From Acanthamoeba lenticulata (lineage: Eukaryota; Discosea; Longamoebia; Acanthamoebidae), in assembly GCA_002179805.1 (NCBI GenBank), contig NAVB01000417.1, positions 1 through 52,203 of the forward strand: 52,203 nt of DNA, read 5' to 3'. A program made the position numbers and the translations under genes. Positions 38,870 to 50,687 of the stretch are shown in pieces. Positions within the stretch are counted from its first letter, which is position 1. The number at the start of each line of letters is the position of its first letter. The notes below the pieces were generated by a model. That model had not been told where the DNA came from and made no database searches. It saw only the letters and a list, made by a program, of their open reading frames with translations.

Positions 38870-40060
38870 TCTAGCTCCGTGGCCAGCATCGCGAACGTCG
38901 GCGAGAATCGCATCGATGAGCACCAGCGCTTTCTTTCCCCCGACGAGCTGCTCTGCGACGAGACCGTCGACGTTGCTTCCCGATAGGAAAATCGCAGCCA
39001 AAACAAAACAAAATCAACTGAGTTATGAGTTTCGGGCAGAACAATGATGACACCGGCGGGCTTTTGGCGCACGTACGATGATCCTGTTCAGCATCGCCTA
39101 CTCTGACACGGGAGGCCCCGACGCCGCTGGGATGGCGCCCCTGCCATCGGCGTTGCAAACCTTTGTCAGCCGACTCAGCGCCTGCTGGGCCTCGATCACT
39201 GTCCGATACAGCGCCTCGTGCATCTACCGCTTGAGCGTGACCAAGGCCCAGTATGAAGCCAGCCCAGATTCCAACTTAATGACCAAGCCAAGTGGGCTGC
39301 AGCGACACACCCAATCGCTTTGTGCCAGGTGAGTGCTGCCCAGTGTGCGAGCACCAATCATCTCGCCTTCTCATCAGCCCTTCCATTTGATAGAGCTTAT
39401 ATCCCAGGCGGGGACCTCCTGCTTAACGGACCTGAGACATCGAGCCTGATCCACGAGACCGGCCACAACTTGGGCCTCGCGCATGCCAACCGCATCGACA
39501 ACGATCCAGCCAGGGTGTCCTGTTCTCCGGCCAGGATCATACCCTGGGCATCATAGCTCAGCCCCATGACGCTGTACATGTTGCCGTACTCCTGGGACAG
39601 GCTGCTGTCGAACGCGTTGTCCAGAATTCCCGGCCGGCTGTCCTGCGGGAGGCCGTGCCACACCTGACCGGCCTCGTGATCTCACCGTCACCTGCGGCGA
39701 CTCAGTGCCCAACACGCAGCGTCGGATTCGGGGACAGCACTTGGCAGCTCCTTGCTGCCGCCAACTACTGGGTTCTGGGAACTAACTCATACGCAGACTT
39801 GGGTCTCCTACTGGTACAGCATGGAGTGCCGTCTCTACTTCGACACCGGGATAGCCAGGTGGCGCTCTATCTGCTCTTCCTTCTACTCATCCTCATCGGG
39901 AGATTGGATGGGTCCCATCAACGACCGGAGCACGAGCCCGGTCTGGAACGGGCGCTCGCTGGTCGCCGGCGAGTCGGCCACGCTGGTGCTGATAAGCGCC
40001 AAGCCAACCCCAAGTGCGTTGACTCATTCTGAAATCCTAAAATCCAATCCACAACCGTAA
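38870..40060 (+). pseudogene. M11 (gametolysin-like) metallopeptidase, rearranged
   Basis: Plus-strand coding contains SLIHETGHNLGLAHANRID (39440-39500), the HExGHNxGxxH zinc motif of M11 metzincins, preceded by a domain start like MILFSIAYSDTG (39078) and a possible prodomain fragment (from about 38870). The block that should follow in this family, EYGNMYSVMG, lies on the opposite strand at about 39560-39600, so an inner segment (about 39505-39660) is reversed. After it, plus-strand reading resumes with the C-terminal domain (FGDSTWQLLAAANYWV, then WVSYWYSMECRLYFDTG), which also changes frame. In this state the gene cannot give a normal peptidase. An assembly error is the main alternative to a true inversion. 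Confidence 0.5.
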
Positions 40061-40123
40061 AAAACAAAACCGTTGTTTTTTATTCGGCACACACGGAAGA
40101 GGGAAGCAAGCAGAAGAACCGGA

Positions 40124-41944
40124 TCAAGCCTCCACCACGCGATTGCCCGCAGCGACGGCGCTGCCCGAGGGTAGCGGCTCGTCATCGTCGTTGTCGCCCT
40201 CCAGGATCTGCCTGGTTGGGTCCGATGACTGACCCGAAACGAAAACGCGGGTCTCGGTACGCTCGACCATGTTGCCGGTTCTCTTCTCCTCGAAGGTGAT
40301 GTACTCCTTGCCGCCGTCTCGCTCCACCACCGTCGTGTGCTTGGTCACTTGCGCGGGTTCCTCGACGGGACGCGTCAAGTCCTTGAAGGTGCGCGTCGAC
40401 CCGACCGAGAGCATAGGCGCAAAGGCCTTGCTGATGATGAAGGGGAAGATGGTGAAGGGCTGGTACACCAGCGCAGCCCAGCTCAGCAAGAAGTTCAACA
40501 GCACCACGGCCGACATGACCGTCTCGCCATGCACGACGGCGGCGTCGCTTCTGCTCCGGCCCCCGTGGATCACGTCACGAGACACCTTGGCTGCATTGTC
40601 AAAGGGTGAGCGCCAAGCAGGGAAAAGCAACGGCACGTTGAGGGGGAGGGGGAGGCGGCACCGTCGAGCCAGCGCGCGAGGCCGTAGGAAGTGGCAAGCG
40701 AGGAGAAGGACAGGACGCAGGCGACCTGCACAGCCTTGATGCCCGCCTCGTTCATGACCTCCTTGCGTACGAGCTTGATGCCGGAGCCCTTGATCCGGAA
40801 TGACTCGCCCTTGCGCGTGACGTTGGCCATGCTGATCGGGTAGCTCCCTTTTGGAAAGAGATAAAGACATCACACACGTGAGGTTCAGCGTGAGACACGA
40901 GAGAGGAGAGCATGATCATGCGACGGACCGGTCGACTCGCCCATGGCCCGTGACAGAACGAACGCATTGAAGCTCTGTCGCGTGCGCCGTCTCGCCCAGC
41001 TGCGTCGTGTCGTCCGTGAGTTTTTTATTTTTTATTTTTTATTATATTATATTATTTTTCATGCGGAAATGGCGGGAAGAGGAGGCGTACAAGAAGGCGA
41101 TGACCGACAGGCCGGCGAGGTAGGTCAGCGTGCGAAGGGCGGTGTTTTCCCAGCTTGGCAGACGGACGCTGAAGCCCGGGCCCGGGGGGAGGACCAGCAC
41201 TTCAGACGGGATCGAGAGGTCGGCCGTCATCTCCTGCACGCGGGCCATTTGCTCGCGGACGAGCGCGGCCGACTCGCGGTGCCCGAGCGCGTAGAAGCTG
41301 TATGGCACCACGCCCATGCACTGGAACAGCGCTAGCCACAGCGCTGCCTTGGGCACCGGCACGCCGGCGATCTGCCCACATCACAACCACAACACACTGA
41401 TGAGGCTGTGATGCAGGTGGCTCTTAAGAGAAGCGTCCTCGCGTACATCCCAGTTGAGGACGCCCCGCTGAAACGCGAGGAACTCGGTACGCAGCGCCCC
41501 CAGCGACTCAGCCGTCTCCGCCACTGCGCGATCGGTTCAGTATTTGTTGTGGAGAGGAAACAAGAAAGATAAAGGTGGAACCTTCAGCCGCCTCAGCAGG
41601 CTGCTGGGTCGTATAAGACCGGCGCGGCACACGGGCGCCAGTAAAGCGTTTGGTGGCCAGGCGCAGCGGGTGCACGAACTTGAGCAGCCCCTGGCTGAAG
41701 ATGCAGATTATGGAAAGAAACAACGATTAATGCACTGCAGACGCCGCACTTGACGAAGAAACACGTACAAAGTGGTTGAAGCAGTGGTGCCCGTAGCGCT
41801 CAGGGTAGGAGCTGCGGTGCGAGACGTGGTGGAAAAAAGCAGGGTGCTGCTACGTGCCCCACTCAGCGGTGCCGCATGCATCATATGAGTGGCAGATTTG
41901 CTCAGCAAGGGTGAGCGATTCCACATGCTATGTGCCCTCCTCAT
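40124..41944 (-). CDS. Multi-pass membrane protein with mitochondrial-type presequence, unknown family
   Basis: Seven exons fit in phase: 41944-41769, 41694-41582, 41523-41447, 41371-41091, 40999-40929, 40847-40662, 40590-40124. The first 90 residues are rich in Arg, Ser, Thr and Ala without acidic residues (MRRAHSMWNRSPLLSKSATH, later RVPRRSYTTQQ), as in mitochondrial presequences with a processing site near RRSYTT. Hydrophobic segments follow: KAALWLALFQCMGVVPYSFY, TALRTLTYLAGLSVIAF, KAVQVACVLSFSSLATSYGL, and a double segment around SAVVLLNFLLSW and FTIFPFIISKAF. The C-terminus is soluble and acidic. I do not recognise the family; an inner-membrane location is an inference from presequence plus helices. 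Confidence 0.65.
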
Positions 41945-42074
41945 TCTTTAGCTTGTGTCGGAGTCGGGTTTGCTGCTGCGACAAAAAAAATCCGATTCAA
42001 TGCAAGCAAGAAAAGCTGCCTGCCCAGTTTCGGGCTTCGGGTTTTTACTAGAAGAAGCGGGAAAACTGTTGGGG

Positions 42075-43721
42075 TCAAGAGGAGGAGGCTTCGGCCGAGC
42101 GCTGGGCCCAGTCTCGCGGCCAAAAGTCGCTGCGATAGGGCTGGTCAAAGGCTGTCGCGTCCGGCGGGTGGAACCTGTCGGGGAGAGATGTGCATGATAA
42201 GCTCACGCAGTCCACACAATAGAATGCCGGTTCCTTTTCATACCAGTAGTTGAAGGCCATATGCAGGCCGGCGTCGTTGTCGCTGAAGGAGGTGACATTG
42301 TGGAACCAGCCGGCGGGGAGGAAGAGCATGTCTCCGGCCCGCACTTCGCACTCGATCATGGACGTTTCCTTGAAGAGCGGCCACCGCGCTTCGCGCTCCT
42401 CGGCAGGCAGGCCCATGTCGACTTTGCTGAAGTTCAGCGGGAGGGCAGGGCCGCTTCCGTCCTTGAGCCGCACCATTTCATCGTCCTCCTCTCCCGTCTT
42501 TGCCTTCTTGCCGCCTTTTTCTTCTTCATCTTCATCTTCAAAGTCGTCCTTGCCCGCAAACACGTCACCCTCGCCGTCGTCATCATCATCGTCCCCACCG
42601 TCCATTTGCGCGGCGAGCACGTCATCCAACGCGGCTTCGAGCGCCGCCTCGGCCGCACGCAGCCTCTCCTCGGCTCCAGGCTCACCGCGCTCGACGGCCT
42701 CCTCAGCGGCGGCCAACTCGGCCTCGGCCCGGGTGTGGGCCTCTTCGGCGGCCACGGCCGCTTCGACCGCGGCGTCGGCGCCGTCGGAGCGCACGCCGTG
42801 CTGGTAGGTGATGAGGCCGTTCGGGTGGACGCACACGATGCGGCCCTGCGTGTACATGCGCGGGGCATCGGAGGGCGGGAAGAGCTGGAAGCGCTTGCGG
42901 CCCTTGAGGAGGATGTAGAGGTTATCGTGGTAGTCGTGGTGGAGGCCGCTCATGGAGCCCTCGCGGCTGTTGCCCATCCACAGGTTGATGCTGGCCGGCA
43001 CCAGATGGCCCATCAGGTCCGGGCGCATGGGGAAGTCGTCGGTGAGCAGGGTGAGCGGCGGAGCGATGATCTCGGGCCGGCCATCGGCGTCGCGTGTGAT
43101 GTCCTGCGTGGTCATGTAGTGCAGGTCGTCGCCCGCGGCGATGTCCTCCAGAAACGCGCCGAACGTGGTGCGCACCTCGCGACCCTCGCCAAACCGCCCT
43201 TTTGAGCTGTCGCGCCGCTCAACCTTGATGGCGCTCGACCCCGCGCGCTCGCGCAGCCGCTCCAAGGCCCACTCGTTCGACGCCTTCCACCCGGCGCCGA
43301 GCAGGTGCTGCCCGCCGCGGATCACCACCGGCCTTCGGGTAGACACAAAGTTGTCCCACAGACGACGCGACGCGTCAGCCGCACTGGCCGAGGAGAGGTT
43401 TTCCACCGCCACTTGCCCGCCCCGTCGCTGGGGCGGCACCCAGCCCGTGTACCCTCCCGTGCTTGTGCCAGAGTTGGAAGCAGTCTTTTGCTTCTCTTGC
43501 TTCTTGCTAGTCGCCCTTTTCTTGTTGGTGGCTTGCTGCTTGGCCTTCTTCTGCTTCTTGTTCTTCGCCGCCGGAGCTCCGAAGGACATGCCGGCGAGCG
43601 TCGGAAACTTACGCTTGCCCTTGGACGCTGCCCCGCCGAAAGCACCGCCCTTGGCCTTCTTCTTGCCTGCGGCCGCAGCTGCTCCTCCCTTCTTCATCTT
43701 GCCTCCATTCCGCCTCTCCAT
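42075..43721 (-). CDS. JmjC-domain oxygenase with internal acidic insert
   Basis: One long exon, ATG 43721 to stop 42075, 548 residues. The first 100 residues are Lys-rich (nuclear or nucleolar type). The cupin/JmjC core has RRPVVIRGG, DDLHYMTTQD, PASINLWMGNS, the iron ligands His and Asp in SGLHHDYHDNLYILLKGRKRFQL, and the second His in AGDMLFLPAGWFHNVTS, so the HxD...H triad is complete. The Lys in KGRKRFQL fits 2-oxoglutarate binding. Between ITYQHGVRSDG and LNFSKVDMGLP an Ala/Glu helix and a long Asp/Glu/Lys stretch (about 42765-42475) is inserted. It belongs to the small cupin_8/JMJD-type hydroxylases; whether it acts on a protein side chain, RNA factor or histone is unknown. The reading ends within 60 codons after AFNYWYEKEPAFYC. 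Confidence 0.75.
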   Translation of the reverse strand: MERRNGGKMKKGGAAAAAGKKKAKGGAFGGAASKGKRKFPTLAGMSFGAPAAKNKKQKKAKQQATNKKRATSKKQEKQKTASNSGTSTGGYTGWVPPQRRGGQVAVENLSSASAADASRRLWDNFVSTRRPVVIRGGQHLLGAGWKASNEWALERLRERAGSSAIKVERRDSSKGRFGEGREVRTTFGAFLEDIAAGDDLHYMTTQDITRDADGRPEIIAPPLTLLTDDFPMRPDLMGHLVPASINLWMGNSREGSMSGLHHDYHDNLYILLKGRKRFQLFPPSDAPRMYTQGRIVCVHPNGLITYQHGVRSDGADAAVEAAVAAEEAHTRAEAELAAAEEAVERGEPGAEERLRAAEAALEAALDDVLAAQMDGGDDDDDDGEGDVFAGKDDFEDEDEEEKGGKKAKTGEEDDEMVRLKDGSGPALPLNFSKVDMGLPAEEREARWPLFKETSMIECEVRAGDMLFLPAGWFHNVTSFSDNDAGLHMAFNYWYEKEPAFYCVDCVSLSCTSLPDRFHPPDATAFDQPYRSDFWPRDWAQRSAEASSS

Positions 43722-43966
43722 CTTGCTCGTAAATGCTCTCGTCCGGATAATTCCAACTTTTGTAAATACGAAATCTGACTGACATTCCTGAAGCACTGCC
43801 GAATTTCTGCCCAGAGGTGGTTCAGCTCGCCGCACGGCAGGCGCAGTTAGAGATAAGCGGCACTTTCTTGAGTATTCCCGACGGCGAGTTTTCTTCGCGA
43901 GGGGCGGCTCTTTTGGCTACGCGAAGCCACCACAGACGAGAGGACAGACACACCCCACACAAGCAC
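43722..43966. promoter_or_regulatory. Divergent intergenic region, JmjC / ICMT-like
   Basis: The ATGs of the JmjC gene (-) and the ICMT-like gene (+) are 245 bp apart. It must hold both promoters. The plus-strand frame is open for some of it, but without an ATG upstream of 43967. Confidence 0.35.
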
Positions 43967-44736
43967 ATGTGGACGAAGGTCGTGGCGCTTGGCGCGGCAA
44001 CTCTGCTCTCTATCAAGAGCAGCACACCACCCAACCCGCCGCCCACGGACCAGGCCGATGGCCAAGTCGTGGACGAGGGTCAGCTGGCAGCGCACCTCCT
44101 CCGGTGGGGTCCACGGCTAGCCAGCGCGCTCCATGCCATTACTTTCTTCACCTATGCTTTTGTTATGTTGCTGCAGGAAACCAGTCCGGGTGCTTTTGTA
44201 CGTACAGAGTGACGCTCCTTCTTCCTCCTTATTGTACCTCTCTTCCTCCTGCGGTTCCTCATTTTGCGTTCTCCTTTGGTGCGGCCTTGGGCACTCAGGC
44301 ATACGCAAGCAGCTTCGCCCGCTGGTACCCCAGCGATATCGTGGCCCTTTGTGCCGTTGTGTTGGGCGCTACGCTGCGGCTGTGGTGCTATCGGGAGTTG
44401 GCGCATCACTTTACGTTTCAGGTCACCATCTTGCGCAACCACGAGCTCGTGCAGACAGGTCCCTACGCGCTCCTCCTCCACCCGTCCTACACCGGGGTGG
44501 TCTTGGTGGAGGGCGGCACGGTGGCCCTCATGCTGTGGGACCGCCTCTGGTGGCTCCTGCCGTGGCCCCTGTCCCTGCTGCGCATCGACGCGCTCTGCGC
44601 CCTGCTGGCCCTGGCCACCTTCGACTTCTTCAAACGCCGCGTCTTGGCCGAGGAGGCCGCCCTCCAGCGCCACTTTGGCAAGCGATGGGACTCCTACGCG
44701 GCCACCCGAAAGCGCTTCATCCCGTTCCTCTTCTGA
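43967..44736 (+). CDS. Isoprenylcysteine carboxyl methyltransferase-like membrane protein
   Basis: Two exons, 43967-44197 and 44299-44736, in phase, 222 residues. It has an N-terminal helix, then RLASALHAITFFTYAFVML and a series of membrane helices. The SAM-binding C-terminal part shows RELAHHFTFQV, HELVQTGPYALLLHPSYTGV and RRVLAEEAALQRHFGKRWDSY, followed by KRFIPFLF. GPYxxxxHPxYxG plus the paired Glu and the terminal R-x-x-P are hallmarks of the ICMT/PEMT family. ICMT methylates the prenylated C-terminal Cys of CaaX proteins in the ER; the family also has bacterial-type members acting on small molecules, so the exact substrate is not certain. Confidence 0.75.
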
Positions 44737-44817
44737 TCTTCTACTTCACCAACAACAACAACAACGACAACAAAGAACCATCTCATGTGCTCCATGTGTC
44801 CTTCTTTTTCAGTTGGA

Positions 44818-47800
44818 TCATGGGAGGTCCTCCTGGAGGGTCTCCTGCGCAAACTGGTTGATGAAGGGCAGGAGCGGCAGCAGCTGCTCCATGTGATCGG
44901 TCAGCTTGACCATGCGGTTGAACTTGTTCAACTGCACGATCAACGCTCGCGCCACCGTCTTCCGTCGCATGTGCACAAACAGCCGCACGTGCGGGTCCTC
45001 ACTGTCCATACAACACCCAACCAGCACCAGCATAAGCATCGCCAACACGTGAAGAAGAGGCGAGAAGAACGGACCTGCGGATAAAGCTGCAGAGGATCTC
45101 GAGGACCTCCACCATCTCGAGGGTGTCCACGCGGAGGGGCAGGTACTCGAGCCACGCGTCGATGGCGCCCGTCAGGTTGGGCATGTTGTAGTAGTGGTTG
45201 CGGAAGATCTTGGCCTGCGTGCTCATCGTGTTATCGCACACCCATTGCCTGTAGCCACTCACACGTGTGAGCCAAAGCGTCAAGATGAAAAAGCAGAAGA
45301 TGAAAAAGAAGATGCAGAAGATGAAGAAGGCGTACTCGGGGGTCTTGGCATCGCCGGCCTCCTCGCGCGACTTTTGCGCGCGGGCGTGCCACTTGATGGT
45401 GGCCTGCTGCATGGTGTTGAAGTTCTGGCACAGCGCGTCGCTGATCTCCTTGTCCGACTCGGGCGAAGTCAGCTTGGCGCACACACCAAGGCCTGCCCCC
45501 CCCCAATCACCGTTAGGACCATCATCTTGGGCCTCATGATGATGAAGAGAGAACGAACCGTAGCAGGCCGCCTGGGCGACGGCCGGGTCGGGGTGCAGGA
45601 CAAAGTTGAACAGGAGCGGGCAGATGGACTCGACATAGGCCCTGGTGGTTTCGGCCGAGTTTTGCATGTGATGAGCGGCGGGCAGGAGTACGGGAGGACG
45701 AGTGACACCGTACTTGGGGGCGGGCATGAAGTCCAGCACGCTGTCCAGCATCAGCAGACAGCCCAGCTGCGTCGCGGGGAACGGCGTCGCCTCCTGCCGC
45801 GTCGTTGGTGTTGATAATGCCCACGAAGATCAGAAAAAAGATCATGTGATAAATTAAAATGAATAAATAATAATAATAAAAATAAAAATAAAAATAAAAA
45901 AGTAAGTGTGCATCAGAGGCAAAAACATACGAGGACGTTGCGGAGGCTCGGGATGACGTGGTTGGAGAGGAAGGTCCCGTCGAACGCCTGCGGGTGGTAC
46001 TGGAGGAGGCCCTCCATCAGCTCGGGGATCAACGTGCCCGCCAGGAACGCCGCTGTTGAAGTTTTCCAGTGAGCAAACCCAGCGCCCTTCTTCGATGCGA
46101 CTGCAGAGGATGCACGTACCGCCTTCGCCCACGGCCATCTCTTCGCCTATTATGCAAATTAAAATAAAAATCGAGATTAATATCGCCATTTGAATTTAAC
46201 AGGTTTAAGGTGAAGATTATGTGAAGCCTTGGGACGTACCGTCGTAGCCCATGTAGTGGTCGCTGTCGTAGAGGATGGAGAGGAGGTGCTCCGTCGTGGT
46301 GTGCACCTCTTGCATGCTCAGGCACTCGCCCTTGGCTGTCGACAGCATCTGCGATGGGTCGTGTCCCGTGTGGTCAGCGCCAACAGCGAGCCACAGCGTA
46401 AATGCAGATCCAAGGGAAGAGAAGGCCTGTACCTCTTCCCACACACGGAAGAGCTCCATGGACTTCTTGGGCTCCTGGACTCGCTCCCACGCGTTGGCCA
46501 GGTCCTGCCACAGGGGCTCGACCAGGTTCAACAGCGTCACTTCGTCGTCATCAGCGGTTTTGGCGTCGCCATCCTTGTCATTGCCGCTGTTGTTGCCGCC
46601 GTCCTTTTGGGCACCGGCGGCCGCCGGCTCCTGGCTCTCATGGTCGTTGCCCTCCTTCATCTCGTGGCCCTCCCCATTGGCGTCGGTCGAGGCCAGCTTC
46701 TCCTTGCCCTTGGCGTCTTCCTCCACGGGCGCTGGCCCGCTTGACGGTGAGGCTGAAGCTGAAGGCGAGGGCTTCGGGGCAGGCGGGACGAGCGACATCG
46801 GCGTCGGGCCACCGCTGCCCCTCGACTTGCCCGGCAGCAACGCCCGCGTTGCGCGCGCCGAGCCGTCAAGGAAGGTCATGAGCGATTCGTGTCGCTCCTC
46901 TTGGGCGCGCTGCTGCGGAGCGGCCTTGGTCCGCTCGTAGATCCTCACGAGCGAGGGGATGTGCTGGCAGAAGGTGAGCTCCTTTTGGCCCATCACCTCA
47001 AAATTGTTGTCCACCAGCCGTAGCATCCGCTGGAGCATGTACTGCGTGCGCTTGATGTACGGGTAGAACAGCTGCGCCCTGTCGCGTCCCGCCACGGCCC
47101 CAGAGTAAGAGGAGTGAGCGAGAGCACTGTTATCATGCGCGGGTGCGAGTGCGAGGGAGAGGCTCTCGCACCCTTCGTCAGACTCGGCAAACAGAGCGAT
47201 GACGCCGCACAGCGAGTTGATGGCGATGCGCTTGTCCCTGATCTCTCGCTTAAAGACGTACACCTTCTGCACTCCGCCTGCCGTCGTCGTTAATGATAGA
47301 CAAATAAATGAATAAATATAAAGTTTCGCGCAAGCGAACCAAAGTCGTCGACGGTTTCGGCCACCTCCCAGCCGTCCATGTCCACGGGCCGGTCCTCGGT
47401 CATGAGGAGGGCGTTGTCACAGTCGACCGCGATGCTCCTCTCGAGAACGCTAAAGAGCAGGCTCAGATAGGGCCCAAAATCCGTGCCCAGGCACTGCGCC
47501 ACCCGCCCCAGCGCGCTTCCCACATAGGCAGGCGCGATGTGGAGAAGCCGTCCGACCGTCTCGCCTGTCTCGTCGCCCACACGGCGTCATCAGACAAAAA
47601 ATAAAATAAAAAATGATTAATTTCAAAAATTGAAAATTCAAATTATTACGAAACGAGGGAGAACAGGGCACACGTACTGGAGCTAAGAAGGACATCGATG
47701 AAGCGGAGGGCATCTGCTTGGAAAACGTCCTTCCCTGCGAGGCTGCCCACCTGCGCGGTGCATCGGAGCACGCGGCCGATGGTGCGCAGGTTGATCCTCT

Positions 47801-50687
47801 CCTCCGAGTCTCGCGCCACCTTGCGGTTGAGCATGTCCAGACAGAGCCAGACCAGCCGTGGGAGGTGCTGCAAGGAGAAGACACAACAAAGGTCAGGTTA
47901 AGGTTTCCGTCTTTCTGAGCGAGAGGCGGCCATCACTGCCACGCACCTTCTTGAGCACGGTGTCGGAGAGCTGCGTGATGTTGAAGAGCGCCGTAACAGC
48001 GTGCTCCTTGACCTTGCCGCTGCCCTGTTTGACCAGCTCGGTGAGCGCTTGGACGAGCTGCTCTGACCACTGCTCTTCCTCCGCGCTCTGGGCCGCCTTG
48101 CTGAGCAGGCTGTCCGCGTCTTCGGAAGCCTGCAGCCCCGATGCAGCGCTCTCCTGCACCGTGCCGGCATCGACGTCCGCCGAAGTATCATCTTCTGCCT
48201 CTGCCTCTGCCTCTTCCTCGGCCGCCGTCTCGGCGACCTGGTCCAACACGCTCAAGGGCAGGTCGGCCTCTTCGTCCTCGGCGTCGATGTCCAAGTCATC
48301 ATCGTCCATGTATTCGAGATCGTGTTGCAGCTGCTGTTTGGCCGTCCGGCCCTCGCTCTTGGACTTGTTCTGGAAGAAGTAGGTCATCGCCCGGCACGTC
48401 GTGATCAGCACGCTCACCGACGTGTCCGAAAGCCCTGCATTCGTAGAAATTAAAAAGAAAAATAACTTTAAATCATTCCGATGATTGGCGCGTGCGCTCT
48501 TCATAATCCACGTACGGTCCTTGAAGACGGGCATGACGAGGGACGCGAACTTCTTGGCAAACTGCGGCACGTACTTGGACATGCGCCCCAGGCACACCGC
48601 CGCCGCCACGCGCAGCCTGAAAAGATGGCTGTCAGCTTGCAGGCTGGGGGACGGAACCAATTGTGCAGCAGGAGTAAGCACGTACGAGACGTTGGGGTGT
48701 TGGTAGTAGTGCACGATCGTGTAGACGAGCGGGTCCAAGCGGACGGGCCCGATCGTGCGGCCATACGCCTGTTCAGAAGAGGCGGGGAGCACAGACGTTG
48801 CAGAGTTTGAGACGAGGGCTACGAGAAGCAAGTCAATCGGAGGAGGCAAACCTTCATGAGCGCAGCCAGTGCTCGAAGGGCGGCGTGGGGGTACTGCCAC
48901 TCCTGAGCAACCATGAAGTACTGTCCGATGCAGCTCATGCAGATGGGGATGATCGCGTCAGACCCTGTGGAGTACAACAACAACATAAGAAGCCGTTAAA
49001 CGAGAGTCACCTCTCGAACAATGACGCGAGCTGCAGCGGCTTTTGGAATGAATACCAAAGGCGCGGATGATGGCCGCGAGGGCCCAACTCGCCACGGCCG
49101 TGGGCGAGTCCTTGCCGTGGAGCTCATCCTCTTCGTCGGGGCCGCTGTCCTCGTAGACGACTTCGTCAATGGCGTTGGGCTCGACGTCGAGCTCCTCCTT
49201 GCGCGGCTCGGCCAGAAGGAACAACTGCATGAGGTGCCACACCAGGAACCGGAGAAAGTTGGCCTCCCGGCCCAGCACGAGGCCATGTTTCTACCAATAA
49301 ACCACATCAGGAAATCTACAAGTCAGCCGCAGCACTGTGCTGCGAAGCGTGGATTCACATTTATAAATAAAGGAAAAAGTACCGTGGAAAGGCTGATGAT
49401 GGGCTGCAGCGCCACCGACCGGAGCCGCCCGGGAATATGGGGCGAAGTGGCCAAGCTCACGAGCGTCTGCACGTACAGTGGGATGTGGGGCGCGACGAAC
49501 GGAAGCGACAGGAATTCGAAGCTGCGCAGAAGCTCTTCCAACTTCTCGAAGTCGCTCGTATTGCAGAGCTCCATAATGGCCTGCCACATGAGATGAAGAA
49601 CAAGAAGAACCAGACGTTGAGTCCACCGCCACATGGCGCGCCACTTCGTGCAGATCAACGCACATGAATCATGTGTGGTAGGAAAGTGTTGAGGCCCGTG
49701 AAGCCATCTATGCAAGATGGCAGCTCCGAGGCAAAGGCGTTGGAGATCACCATCATGGCGGCAACCCGGAGCTGTGCGCCATGCCCAATAAGCAGTCAGC
49801 ACAGTGAGCACAATGCTGGCCTTGCGGCAAATGATCTGGCTGGCCAAGCGGAACAGAGAGGCGCGTACAGAGAGAGGAGCCCCAACGTCGGTGATGATGC
49901 TGGAGAGGTGCGGGAAAAGCGCTTTTTCCACGAAGTGGCTGGGGCCCTCGTCGTCCTCGCCCTCCTCGTGCGACAGCAAGTAGGGCAGAAGCTGCTCTCA
50001 CGCCACGCACACCAGCGTGAGCTGCATGTCATAGGTGAGACCAACAAGGCGTACGCAAGCAGAGAGCTCTCGTACAATCTCGTGCATGACGCGGGAGAAG
50101 AGGGTGAGACCAAGCTCAGCAAGCAGGTAGCGGTCCTCTGGCGTGGTGGCCGCCGTATGGGTGGCCGGGTTGAGGCAATAGCGAAGCAGCTGCAAGAAGT
50201 TGGAGGCCTGATTGGACGACAGGTCGACGTCTATCTCCTCGCTGAGCTTCCAGATGAGGGAGACCACATTGTTGAGCTCGCGCCTCACCGGTCGCGATGT
50301 GCTCTCGTCCACAAACACCATTTTGAGGGCCTCTAGGGCCATGAGCTGCTCCGACTCGCCGATGGGGTCGACGTGCTCGTCGAAGTACGCAAAGAGGAGC
50401 TCGTGGCCCATGTTGAGCACTAAAATCTTGTCCGCCTCGCTGACTCCTTCCGTGCGAAGGAAGGTGAACATGCTGCGCAGCAGAAAGTGAGGGTTGCTGG
50501 CGGCAGCTTCGTCGAACTGGCTGATCACATCCTTCTGCAGCGGAGGGATCTTGATGTTCTTCACGAACTCAAAGATGTCAAAGGAGACGACCGGAGCGGG
50601 TGGTGCCGCTTCGAGTGCATTTTGCTCATTCGCATCGGCGCTCGCATCAGTCGGGGTTGCGGCGACGTGCTCCTGATCGTCGTCCAT
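44818..50687 (-). CDS. Importin-beta family karyopherin (IPO5/IPO4-like), one in-frame TGA
   Basis: A large multi-exon HEAT-repeat protein. ATG 50687; exon 1 has an acidic leader, then PLQKDVISQFDEAAASNPHF and repeated helices. Later exons include SALGRVAQCLGTDFGPYLSL, PVDMDGWEVAETVDDFG, QKVYVFKREIRDKRIAINS, LFYPYIKRTQYMLQRMLRL, two acidic segments (46.55-46.8 and 48.13-48.33 kb), and a C-terminus ending QFAQETLQEDLP at 44818. The DGWE...DKR-A...L...F-PY pattern is that of importin-5/importin-4, which carry ribosomal proteins and histones into the nucleus. The frame of exon 1 is interrupted by TGA at 49998-50000 (VCVA, stop, EQLLPYLLS), with matching importin sequence on both sides and no room for an intron; a Trp there would fit the family. 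Confidence 0.75.

Noticed and set aside
42140..42190. Possible intron near the end of the JmjC gene (GTGAGC ... CGACAG)
   Set aside because: It would be only 32 bp, much shorter than other introns here, and the frame is open without removing it.
42261..43205. 314-aa plus-strand ORF
   Set aside because: Antisense to the JmjC exon, whose iron-binding motifs fix the coding strand.
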